IMG/VR virus record: IMGVR_UViG_3300022699_000085
Coordinates: 1-27,249 of that record
DNA: 27,249 nt
Reading direction: 5' to 3' (one strand)
From: a virus
Numbering within the stretch: the first letter of the stretch is position 1; each line of letters begins with the position of its first letter. Both the position numbers and the translations under genes were made by a program. Positions 1-6,411 of this stretch are shown in pieces. The notes beneath the pieces are model-generated. The model searched no databases and was not told the origin of the DNA. It saw only the letters and a program-made list of their open reading frames with translations.

Positions 1-295
1 CGCCCTGCGCGGCGGTAGCGTACTCGTCCGCGTCGGTGGTCGCGGCGGTGCCGAGGCCCAAGTTGCTTCGGGCCGTTGAGGCGCTGTTGAGGTCGCTTAG
101 ATCGTTCGTACGATGCGCGTAGCGGTCATCATCCTCTACAGAGGCGGTCCCAAGGCCAAGCGCAGTGTTTACGCGTGTGGCGATATCATCTGGAGTCGTC
201 TTCTTAGTCGCACCACCCTGAACAACCGGAATAGGCTCAGCCCCAGCTAACGAGGAAGCGACGTCTAGTTCAGAAATCTTTTTATCAACAGCCAT
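1..295 (-). CDS. Virion/tail-fibre-like protein, N-terminal part (runs off left edge)
   Basis: The frame is open from an ATG at 295 to the window edge, about 98 codons, with no stop. It begins MAVDKKISELDVASSLAGAE, followed by a PIPVVQGG stretch. That is a common start for phage tail or appendage proteins: a KISEL segment, then a proline/valine turn. Further on it has NLGLGTAATTDA and YATAAQG, the short degenerate repeats of tail-fibre proteins. It starts three bases after the stop of the upstream 58-aa gene, so the two are probably co-transcribed and translationally coupled. The virion role follows from composition and location beside head genes; the C-terminal receptor-binding or trimerisation part is missing. 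The exact product is uncertain. Confidence 0.7.
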   Translation of the reverse strand, partial: MAVDKKISELDVASSLAGAEPIPVVQGGATKKTTPDDIATRVNTALGLGTASVEDDDRYAHRTNDLSDLNSASTARSNLGLGTAATTDADEYATAAQG

Positions 296-297
296 AA

Positions 298-474
298 CTA
301 ATTCTCCAGAAGAACAAAGCCGCCATCCTCGGCTAGCAGGTCAAAGTTGTTCTCCAACTCCAAGTTGCCCGGAATCGTATCATATCTCTGCCCCGTAACG
401 CTCTGAACAGGAGAGAGTATTACGACTCGGACAACAGAAAAAACGACAGGCGCAAAGGGCAGGTAAAAACGCAT
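298..474 (-). CDS. Small hypothetical virion-region protein (58 aa)
   Basis: An ATG at 474 and a TAG at 298-300 give a 58-residue protein. It starts MRFYLPFAPVVFSVVRVVIL, a hydrophobic stretch that could be a membrane segment or signal-like anchor, and ends in an acidic tail (ENNFDLLAEDGGFVLLEN). It fits exactly between the 105-aa gene (stop at 477) and the fibre-like gene (start at 295), which is the main reason to believe it. I do not recognise a family. The hydrophobic start could suggest a small membrane protein, but many short phage virion-associated proteins look like this. No catalytic motif is visible. Confidence 0.6.
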   Translation of the reverse strand: MRFYLPFAPVVFSVVRVVILSPVQSVTGQRYDTIPGNLELENNFDLLAEDGGFVLLEN

Positions 475-476
475 GC

Positions 477-794
477 TTAGCCTCTATTGCGAGGGTTGCT
501 AACGATCTGCCAATCCCACTGAGGAGATGAGCCTGAACTCGCGCTGCCACGCAACTGCACGTCATTGCCAAAGAAAGCATTGACCATGTGACTGCCAGTA
601 AAAGACTGCACCGTGGTGCCAGTCTCTCCACCGTAGAGGTCACGCCACACATTATCCGGGCCTTTGAATTGCCACGTCCATGTACCCGACCCAGAATCAA
701 GATGCGCCGAGAGCGTTACAAAGCCGCTGCAGACCACGGAGTCCGTGGTCGTATCTGTCGTTACAGTGCCAAAACCTTCATGCTGAGACGCCAT
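477..794 (-). CDS. Hypothetical virion-associated protein (105 aa)
   Basis: The ATG at 794 is preceded by AGGAG at a normal distance. The 105-residue product is rich in Thr, Ser, Gly and aromatic residues, with beta-type segments such as TWTWQFKGPDNVWRDLYGG and WDWQIV. This is the composition of small beta-sandwich decoration or tail-associated proteins. There is no signal peptide and no Cys pair. It lies between the 72-aa gene (807-1025) and the 58-aa gene with gaps of only 12 and 2 bases, so all four leftmost genes form one unit. Function is inferred only from composition and position. Confidence 0.65.
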   Translation of the reverse strand: MASQHEGFGTVTTDTTTDSVVCSGFVTLSAHLDSGSGTWTWQFKGPDNVWRDLYGGETGTTVQSFTGSHMVNAFFGNDVQLRGSASSGSSPQWDWQIVSNPRNRG

Positions 795-806
795 GACGGA
801 CTCCTA

Positions 807-1025
807 TTAGGCCGGGCCAGCCGAGACGCTAAGCACGCCGCTGTTATTCCACAGCTGACCAACAACTTCCGGGTCAGTCTCAGGGAGATCAGAAATAACA
901 ATCGTGGTGCCGTCAATCGTGACAGTGCCAGTCGTGGTGAGATCAGTAGCAGTAACGCTACCAGTTACGTCGCCCTCGAAGCCGTTATCAGACGCAACGG
1001 GGCCGGAAAAAGTAGTGCGAGCCAT
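807..1025 (-). CDS. Hypothetical virion-associated protein (72 aa)
   Basis: I chose the ATG at 1025 (MARTTFSGPVASDNGFEGD) over an upstream possible start at 1049 because GGAG lies a few bases before 1025. The product is small, with repeated Thr/Gly/Val beta-strand-like segments (TTGTVTIDGTTIVI) and no charged helix. Short proteins that open with an ARTTFSGPV-type segment are common beside tail genes of environmental phages, as far as I recall. It heads the four-gene cluster left of the homing endonuclease. The 112 bases between 1026 and 1137 show no clear promoter. Confidence 0.6.
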   Translation of the reverse strand: MARTTFSGPVASDNGFEGDVTGSVTATDLTTTGTVTIDGTTIVISDLPETDPEVVGQLWNNSGVLSVSAGPA

Positions 1026-1137
1026 TGGATTATCTCCGTGTTGCAGCACTCGCTATATCGTCATCTGCAAAGTCCGCTGGGTCGGTCGATATAGCTGGAA
1101 TGTTCCCAGACTTATAATCTTTATACGCGGTAGGGAG

Positions 1138-2553
1138 TTAGGGGTCAAGAACCCATTTTTTGTGCCCCACTCCAGAAACTCGATACATGTTATGCGCAGC
1201 TGCATAGTCTTTCTCAGGAACCCCAGTTTTTTGTTGCTGAAGCGCGTATCGAGAAGTTCTAGTTGCTGTTTTTCGGTCAACCCACCAGTAATCTGGCTCT
1301 GTTATCTTTTCTAGTTTAAAGCCTGCGGAGCGGTAGCTCTCTCCGTCACCCCAGCGGAGATCAGCATAAGAAACGATCGGGCCTTCACTGTCTGCCCTAA
1401 ACGCTGATACTAATTTGGATATACCGCCAAGTACTCGGCCATCAGAAGCATAACGAAGTAGCTCCCACCCGTTGTTGTTGAATCGACCTAGCCCAAACGT
1501 CGCTATAGCAACCAAACGGCCTTGGTACTCCAGACCATAAACACGGTTGAGCGCAGCTCCTGCTCCTTGCGTGTGGGTAGACTGTAGAAACAAACGAGCT
1601 TCTTCCTTGCTCGGGCGACATACAGTGCATTGCCGGGCGTAAATACGTTGAGAAGCCCCTAGCATAGCGCGGAGTCTGTTTTTGACTTTCTCCTGCTGAT
1701 CTCTCCACTCATCCTCAAATACTTGTATTAGTTTTACACCAGCTTGGTCTGCAAACTCCCACTTTTTTCTAGTCTTATCTTCTACTAGATCATCCCTATG
1801 CCACCACAAACCGTTGTACTCTATGGCTAGTTTTTGATCAGGGCAGTAAATATCGACCTCGTATGGAGGTATTACGCCGTACTTACTTTGCTCTACAACG
1901 ACTCCAAGAGACACTACAAAATCAGCAAGTTCTTGCTCGCCTATGGAAACTCTACCGACACATTTAGGGCACCCTGCACCGTTTAAATGGTTCGCGGGGG
2001 TCTGTTTAAACTCTCCATGTAGCGGGCATTTGATTAGAACTGGTTTGTGCATGCCATTAAGCCCAGAGAGATACTCATAAGTGTCGCCGTGTACTTCTTG
2101 CGCCCTGCGCAAGAATTCAGACACTCCAAGCTGTGATCGTTTTCCATTTTTCTGGTAAGAGCACTCTGTGCACCCGTGCCCGGCGAGATGAACATACGCC
2201 GCTTGCTCAAAGTCTCCGTGCTCAGGGCAAATAATCTGAACGCGCGTGCGGCTGTTATGGATTTCCATCTCAGGATAATCATAGCTATCGCCATGAACTT
2301 CACGCGCTGCAGTAACAAAACTCTCGTAGCTGTGAGCTCTAATTTTTTGTCTAGAAACAACGCCACACTTAGGGCAGCCCGCCCCATTCCGATGGTTGTT
2401 TTCTCGCTGCCAAAACGCCCCGTGCTCACGGCAGACTACCTCAACCTTTTTTCCATAGCCTTGGTACTCAACTTTAGAATAGTCGTAGCGCTTCCCGTGC
2501 TGTTGTCTTGCTTTTTCAACCCAGTCTTGTGTTGTTAGCGCTTTGCGTCCCAT
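1138..2553 (-). CDS. Free-standing homing endonuclease: DUF723-type repeats plus Vsr-like nuclease
   Basis: About 471 aa. I start it at the ATG at 2553 (MGRKALTTQDW) because AGGGCAGAGG lies just upstream; an upstream TTG at 2610 coincides with the -35 box. Three repeats of the type W/F-x-x-A-x-x-x-HGxxYDY ... CxxHGxF ... GCPxC occupy roughly residues 9-63, 75-130 and 140-195; these are the DNA-binding DUF723 modules with zinc-binding Cys/His. A Vsr/PD-(D/E)XK-like nuclease follows, with YEVDIYCPDQKLAIEYNGLWW near residues 232-252. The C-terminal 200 residues match the domain that often follows it (LLRYASDGRVLGGISKL; VSYADLRWGDG). The gene sits alone between the capsid terminator and tail-type genes, typical of an inserted mobile endonuclease. 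The substrate site is unknown. Confidence 0.85.
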   Translation of the reverse strand: MGRKALTTQDWVEKARQQHGKRYDYSKVEYQGYGKKVEVVCREHGAFWQRENNHRNGAGCPKCGVVSRQKIRAHSYESFVTAAREVHGDSYDYPEMEIHNSRTRVQIICPEHGDFEQAAYVHLAGHGCTECSYQKNGKRSQLGVSEFLRRAQEVHGDTYEYLSGLNGMHKPVLIKCPLHGEFKQTPANHLNGAGCPKCVGRVSIGEQELADFVVSLGVVVEQSKYGVIPPYEVDIYCPDQKLAIEYNGLWWHRDDLVEDKTRKKWEFADQAGVKLIQVFEDEWRDQQEKVKNRLRAMLGASQRIYARQCTVCRPSKEEARLFLQSTHTQGAGAALNRVYGLEYQGRLVAIATFGLGRFNNNGWELLRYASDGRVLGGISKLVSAFRADSEGPIVSYADLRWGDGESYRSAGFKLEKITEPDYWWVDRKTATRTSRYALQQQKTGVPEKDYAAAHNMYRVSGVGHKKWVLDP

Positions 2554-2581
2554 ACCTCTGCCCTTCGTAAAAGTTGATAAC

Positions 2582-2610
2582 AGATTAGCCTTTTTACCGT
2601 TGTACGTCAA
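2582..2610 (-). promoter_or_regulatory. Sigma70-type promoter for the homing endonuclease
   Basis: Reading the minus strand, TTGACG (2610-2605) is followed by exactly 17 bases and TAATCT (2587-2582). The predicted start is near 2576, giving a leader of about 20 bases before the ATG at 2553. It lies directly after the capsid-gene terminator, so the endonuclease would have its own transcript. Confidence 0.6.
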
Positions 2611-2625
2611 GTATTGATTATAGTC

Positions 2626-2653
2626 AAAAAAAGACCCCGCCGAAGCAGGGTCT
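2626..2653 (-). terminator. Rho-independent terminator after the major capsid gene
   Basis: On the minus strand AGACCCTGC, loop TTCG, then GCGGGGTCT forms a 9-bp stem with one G-T pair, followed by a run of seven T. It lies 26 bases after the capsid stop codon. It should end the head-gene transcript that starts upstream of 12538. Confidence 0.9.
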
Positions 2654-2678
2654 TGGTCAACTGAGAAAGCCTCAGTTT

Positions 2679-3590
2679 TTAAGCAGCGCCGGGACTGCCG
2701 TAGATACCCAGAGGGTCGCTCACACCGAAGCTGTAACGCTCACGCGCTTTGTAGCGCACGTTACCCGTGTCGAAGTCGCCCTCCATTTTGGTAGTCAGCG
2801 GCGTACGCACGAAGTGCTTCATGCCGTTCGGGATATCAGTGGTCAAGAACCATGCGTCATCATCCGTAAGGAAGTGATTTACGGTATAACCTCCCGAAAT
2901 CGACCCGTTGTTCATGATAGCGTTGATGTCGTTATCGGCAGTGCCAACACGCTGCTCGGTCTCAAGGAGGCGAGTAGCAACGAACATCAGGCTCGGCGGA
3001 ACAATCAACTTACGCGGCTGAGCGGCGACCAGAAGACCGCGCTCGTCCGTCCAACCAGAAATCTGAATAACAGCGGCCTCAAGCGAGGTCTCGTTAAGGT
3101 CAGACGCAGTGGTCGGGGTGTTGGAGTTCACGCCACCGGACACCAACGGGTGGCTTTCCGAAAACAAGGCCTCACCGTCGCCATAAGTGACGCCAGTATC
3201 AAAACCGTTGTTCAGGATCGAAGCAGCCTTAACCTGCTTGGTGTACGCCATCGCACGAGCAAGCGCCTTCGTGTAACGCGAAGACAGGGAATCATAGAGG
3301 TTATCCTCCATGGCTTCCTCAGTAATCGAGAAACCGAGAGCAATCGTCTCGTGGTTGTAGCGGGCCGTGTAGGCTTCCTGCGCCGAGTCATACTGAATAG
3401 CATCGCCTTCAGACTTAACCGGAGCAGCCGAGAAACCCGACAGCTTAACTTCTTCTTCAAAAGAACGCTCGGAAGTCTCCTGCTCGAAGATTTCCTTGTG
3501 CTCCTCACCATAACGGGAGTACTCCATGCCGAACAAAGCGTTCAGGCCGGGGAGAAGCTCCTTTACCATCTGTGCTCTTGAAATTGCCAT
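2679..3590 (-). CDS. Major capsid protein
   Basis: 303 aa, ATG start, the last gene before a strong terminator. It begins MAISRAQMVKELLPGLNALF. It has long helix-rich N-terminal segments (YTARYNHETIALGFSITEEA), a stretch resembling the peripheral domain of HK97-fold capsid proteins (FSESHPLVSGGVNS), and a C-terminal half with KHFVRTPLTTKMEGDFDTGN. The MAISR/LLPGLNALF start and the order scaffold, two small head proteins, capsid match capsid proteins of the Mu gpT-like/HK97-fold group, a family assignment from memory. It assembles the icosahedral shell on the scaffold encoded at 4710-5816. No N-terminal prohead-protease delta domain is obvious; a separate protease gene is not seen here. Confidence 0.85.
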   Translation of the reverse strand: MAISRAQMVKELLPGLNALFGMEYSRYGEEHKEIFEQETSERSFEEEVKLSGFSAAPVKSEGDAIQYDSAQEAYTARYNHETIALGFSITEEAMEDNLYDSLSSRYTKALARAMAYTKQVKAASILNNGFDTGVTYGDGEALFSESHPLVSGGVNSNTPTTASDLNETSLEAAVIQISGWTDERGLLVAAQPRKLIVPPSLMFVATRLLETEQRVGTADNDINAIMNNGSISGGYTVNHFLTDDDAWFLTTDIPNGMKHFVRTPLTTKMEGDFDTGNVRYKARERYSFGVSDPLGIYGSPGAA

Positions 3591-3603
3591 GATCTAAGCT
3601 CCT

Positions 3604-4212
3604 TTAAGCGTCGCCCGCGCCAGTCGCGGTGCTCAGCTGATGACCGGCGTTAAACTTGACCAGAATTTCGGTGAATTCACCGGAAGCATTCTTAGTCTCA
3701 GCAACGCCCTGAACCACACGCAGGGGCAGAGTGGCCGTGTTAGCGTGCGAAGCGTCGTCAACAGCAACTGCTGAAACGCCAGTTGCGGTGTTACCAACAG
3801 GGCTCTGGTCGTCGAGGCCGACGTTATTGCCGACTTCCGACTGAGCAATGCCCGAGATATCACCACTGGAGTCCACAACAGCAACCTTGTACAGGACGTT
3901 GGCGCCATCGACGACAAAAGCCGTGATGTCATCAGCGACCACATTACCCGGATAGTAGTTGCGGAAGGTCAGACCATAGACAGGGTCAGTGTACGAGCAA
4001 CCAACGAAGACGCCGACGTAGTCGATGTCATCACCAGCAGCAACACGATCAATAAGGCCATCGGTGCCGATAGCAACAAGATCACCGTGGAAGATCGCGG
4101 TCGAATTGCCCGACTCGATCTCGTAAGCGCGCTGGGCGCCGTTGTACGGTGAACCGTCGACCATCTTCACCGGAACAAGCCCGTAGGGGCCAGAAACGGT
4201 TGGATATGCCAT
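3604..4212 (-). CDS. Head-associated protein, probable capsid decoration/stabilisation (202 aa)
   Basis: The ATG at 4212 is preceded by AGGAG. The product starts MAYPTVSGPYGLVPVKMVDG and is Gly, Ala, Val and Asp rich, with beta-strand-like segments (STAIFHGDLVAIGTDGLIDRV) and almost no long helices. It lies 13 bases upstream of the major capsid gene. Proteins of this size beginning YGLVPVK next to the capsid gene recur in environmental podo- and siphoviruses. A decoration or minor head protein role is inferred from position and beta-rich composition. It has a single Cys and no catalytic motif. Confidence 0.65.
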   Translation of the reverse strand: MAYPTVSGPYGLVPVKMVDGSPYNGAQRAYEIESGNSTAIFHGDLVAIGTDGLIDRVAAGDDIDYVGVFVGCSYTDPVYGLTFRNYYPGNVVADDITAFVVDGANVLYKVAVVDSSGDISGIAQSEVGNNVGLDDQSPVGNTATGVSAVAVDDASHANTATLPLRVVQGVAETKNASGEFTEILVKFNAGHQLSTATGAGDA

Positions 4213-4246
4213 GAGATTACACTCCTAAAAGGAAAAGTGGGTAGCT

Positions 4247-4717
4247 CTAAGAGCCACGTCCAAAACTAACGGTGGATTTGCGGTCGCGGAAAAGAGGCAT
4301 CCGAGGATCATTCTCACGCATAAAGTTGTTGTCCACCGATTCAACCTGAGCTTCGCTGCTGCGCTGATAGTAAGCGTTTCGCTGCTCAACCATTTCGGTA
4401 GGCATCTTGCAAAGGATAAGGCCGCCGACCTCAACCAGTCCTGAAACTTCAGCATCAGGGTCAACATGAAGCTTCATTTCGGGGTGGTCTTCAATACGGC
4501 AGGTCTCCCAGCCTTCACGAACTTTACGCGAGAAGTTAGTCGGGTCATTAACTCCCAGCATCGACTTGCGAATCCAACGGAACGAGAACCCTTCAGCGGG
4601 ATCAGGTTCAGGCAACAGACTTGCAGGTGCCCACTGCTTCTTACGCGCAGTCGCTTCACGATCATTGTGCTCGCGAGAAACCGGACGAGCTTCACGGGTT
4701 CGAGTTGAATTAGCCAT
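4247..4717 (-). CDS. Hypothetical head-region protein (156 aa)
   Basis: I start it at the ATG at 4717 (MANSTRTREARP), which overlaps the end of the scaffold gene by 8 bases and has GGAG upstream; a longer frame to 4789 lies inside the scaffold gene and is unlikely. The first 45 residues are very basic and Arg-rich (TREARPVSREHNDREATARK). The middle has WIRKSMLGVNDPTNFSRKVREGWE, and the end is ENDPRMPLFRDRKSTVSFGRGS. Basic, probably partly disordered, possibly DNA- or scaffold-contacting inside the prohead. I do not recognise a defined family; the operon position argues for a head-assembly role. Confidence 0.65.
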   Translation of the reverse strand: MANSTRTREARPVSREHNDREATARKKQWAPASLLPEPDPAEGFSFRWIRKSMLGVNDPTNFSRKVREGWETCRIEDHPEMKLHVDPDAEVSGLVEVGGLILCKMPTEMVEQRNAYYQRSSEAQVESVDNNFMRENDPRMPLFRDRKSTVSFGRGS

Positions 4718-5816
4718 TGTTACTCTCCAGCTTCTGTACTTCGCGGGCGTAGGCTTCAGGGCTAATTCCAAGCCTTTTAGCCATCGCAACTTGCGACTGA
4801 GTTAGCACTACCCTTTTTCCCTTCGGAGTTCTTCCAGCCGGGGCGACAACGGTAGAGGGTTGCCGCTTTTTCCTTTTTGGAGGCTCGTCGTCTTCTGAGG
4901 TTTGTGCGTCCTCAAACCGACTCGGAAAGACCTCACGCATGCGAGCGTCAATTTGCTCGTAATACTCGTCAGTAGAAGGCGGAACACCGTCTTTTACCAA
5001 CTTCTGATGGACCCCCAGTGCAAAACTGGTCATCTCATCGTCTTTGCCGAACCACTCGTTGCGTTTTCCCCATTCCGCAGCTTTTGCGTCGGGCTCTGGT
5101 GCGCTAACTTGTGGCCGCGCTTGGTTATTATATACCTGTTGGTTTGTCTGTTGTAAAGCGTTGTTTTGTTGGGCTGTGACATTCTGTGCCGAATAGCGAG
5201 GAGAAAGTAAATTAGCCCTCTCTGCCTGATATGTAGCCTGAGCTAGTTTTTCCTGCGCATTTACGATCGCTTCAGAGTCGCCCATTTCATACGCATCACG
5301 GTACGCTCGCTTAGCTGCTTCTAGATTAAGCTTAGCTCTTTCTTTGGCTTGCTCAAGCGCCCAAGTCTCGCCAGACGAAAGCTCTGTGCGCAGCTTATCT
5401 CGTTCAGCCTGAAGACGACTTGCATACTCTGCCGCTGCCTGACGCTCGCGCGCAGCTTCTTCTTTAGCGCGTCGTTCGTCATGCCAAGCTTTTTTCAGCT
5501 GGTCAATGCGCTGCTTTACTTTAGCCGAGTATTCCTCTGCGGCGTCTTTTTCAAGCTCTTCAACAACATCTTCAGGCAAAGGCTTACGGTTTCGATCCTC
5601 CGGTGGAGTGTCGTCGACAATCTCAAGTTCTAGATCATCTTCAGTCTCCTGCGTGCCTTCGCTCGACTTTGGCTCTTCGGTTTCAGTGGAGACTTCGACA
5701 CCGTCACTATCTTTTAACTGGTTTTTCATCGCAGGTGGAACGCCACTATCGTCCGATCCCACGACAAACTCAGTATCGTCAAAATCGACTTCCTGATTAG
5801 CTGCGTTAGGGTCCAT
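4710..5816 (-). CDS. Scaffolding protein
   Basis: 368 aa, highly acidic at the start (NQEVDFDDTEFVVGSDDSG; then many Glu/Asp to about residue 85). A long charged coiled coil follows, about residues 85-200 (KQRIDQLKKAWHDERRAKEE and onward). Then come a Gln/Asn-rich linker (QQNNALQQTNQQVYNNQ) and a basic C-terminal region with PPKRKKRQP and a final helix (TQSQVAMAKRLGISPEAYAR). Acidic disordered N terminus, central coiled coil and basic C terminus that binds capsid subunits are standard for phage scaffolds. Position two genes upstream of the capsid gene agrees. Confidence 0.8.
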   Translation of the reverse strand: MDPNAANQEVDFDDTEFVVGSDDSGVPPAMKNQLKDSDGVEVSTETEEPKSSEGTQETEDDLELEIVDDTPPEDRNRKPLPEDVVEELEKDAAEEYSAKVKQRIDQLKKAWHDERRAKEEAARERQAAAEYASRLQAERDKLRTELSSGETWALEQAKERAKLNLEAAKRAYRDAYEMGDSEAIVNAQEKLAQATYQAERANLLSPRYSAQNVTAQQNNALQQTNQQVYNNQARPQVSAPEPDAKAAEWGKRNEWFGKDDEMTSFALGVHQKLVKDGVPPSTDEYYEQIDARMREVFPSRFEDAQTSEDDEPPKRKKRQPSTVVAPAGRTPKGKRVVLTQSQVAMAKRLGISPEAYAREVQKLESNNG

Positions 5817-5827
5817 GAGTCATCTCC

Positions 5828-6199
5828 TTAAATGCGGGAATATCCCGTTGGGTCTTCAACCACGGCTTCAACCGAATCATCGTTAATGACTCGAAAAACT
5901 TCTCGACCGTGAATCTTAAAGCGCGTGCCTGAGTAAGCACGAATCAAAACAAAGTCGCCAATTTTACAGTAAGGCCCGTTTGGAAACCTATCTTCATCGG
6001 CGTAAGCATCCGGGCCCATATCGACCACTTGAACTACCATAGTAGACACTTCTTCCTGTTTCAAAACAGAATCAGGCTTAACAATGCCGCCTTCAGTAGT
6101 CTCTCTGATCTCAGGAATAGCGACCAGAATGCGATAGCCCGAAGGTTTCGGGATTTGCTGCTCAGTGAGCTGTGGTGCAGCCGTGTCGGCTGTAGTCAT
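5828..6199 (-). CDS. GroES-like co-chaperonin
   Basis: 123 aa, AGGAGG eight bases before the ATG. The core PSGYRILVAIPEIRETTEGG (from about residue 19) followed by IVKPDSVLKQEE matches the cpn10 fold start, where the flexible mobile loop that contacts GroEL lies around the GG. The downstream VVQVVDMGPDAYADE and the CKIGDFVLIRAYSGTRFKI segment match the beta-barrel core (VVAVGxG... GDxVLF). It would replace or adjust host GroES for folding the phage capsid protein, as T4 gp31 does. Location between portal and scaffold supports a head-folding role. Confidence 0.85.
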   Translation of the reverse strand: MTTADTAAPQLTEQQIPKPSGYRILVAIPEIRETTEGGIVKPDSVLKQEEVSTMVVQVVDMGPDAYADEDRFPNGPYCKIGDFVLIRAYSGTRFKIHGREVFRVINDDSVEAVVEDPTGYSRI

Positions 6200-6207
6200 G
6201 ATGCCTC

Positions 6208-6408
6208 CTAGTTTTCGTCGTCAGTTTTTTCTGCAGCTTCCATTAAATCCAGCACAAGCCGTTCAGCCTGTGCCAGCCCTTTTAGTACTCCAGTGTAGTG
6301 GGTGTACTCTTCATAAGACGTGGCAGCGCCGGTAGCAATAGCGTCGGTGATGCTGTCCATATCTTTGCGAAGTTCTTGGCGGAGATGTTCTCCGAAAGTG
6401 CGAATCAT
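6208..6408 (-). CDS. Small conserved helical phage protein (66 aa)
   Basis: 66 aa, placed between the portal stop (6412) and the co-chaperonin start (6199) with gaps of 3 and 8 bases. It is almost entirely helical: FGEHLRQELRKDMDSITDAI, then SYEEYTHYTGVLKGLAQAER and an acidic tail (EAAEKTDDEN). Small proteins with a SITDAIATG...YEEYxxxxGVLxGLAxAE pattern are frequent next to portal genes in marine phages, as I recall; their function is not established. A head-completion or assembly accessory role would be a guess. Confidence 0.65.
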   Translation of the reverse strand: MIRTFGEHLRQELRKDMDSITDAIATGAATSYEEYTHYTGVLKGLAQAERLVLDLMEAAEKTDDEN

Positions 6409-6411
6409 CGT

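Noticed and set aside
1095-1109. CTGGAATGTTCCCAG imperfect inverted repeat left of the endonuclease gene
   Set aside because: There is one mismatch, no T-run and no promoter nearby; it could be a homing site remnant, but nothing supports it.
2554-2610. Upstream TTG start of the homing endonuclease
   Set aside because: The TTG is part of the -35 box, there is no ribosome binding site, and the ATG at 2553 has one.
4225-4467. Minus-strand frame overlapping the 156-aa gene
   Set aside because: It is in another frame of the same stretch, low complexity, with no SD; a shadow.
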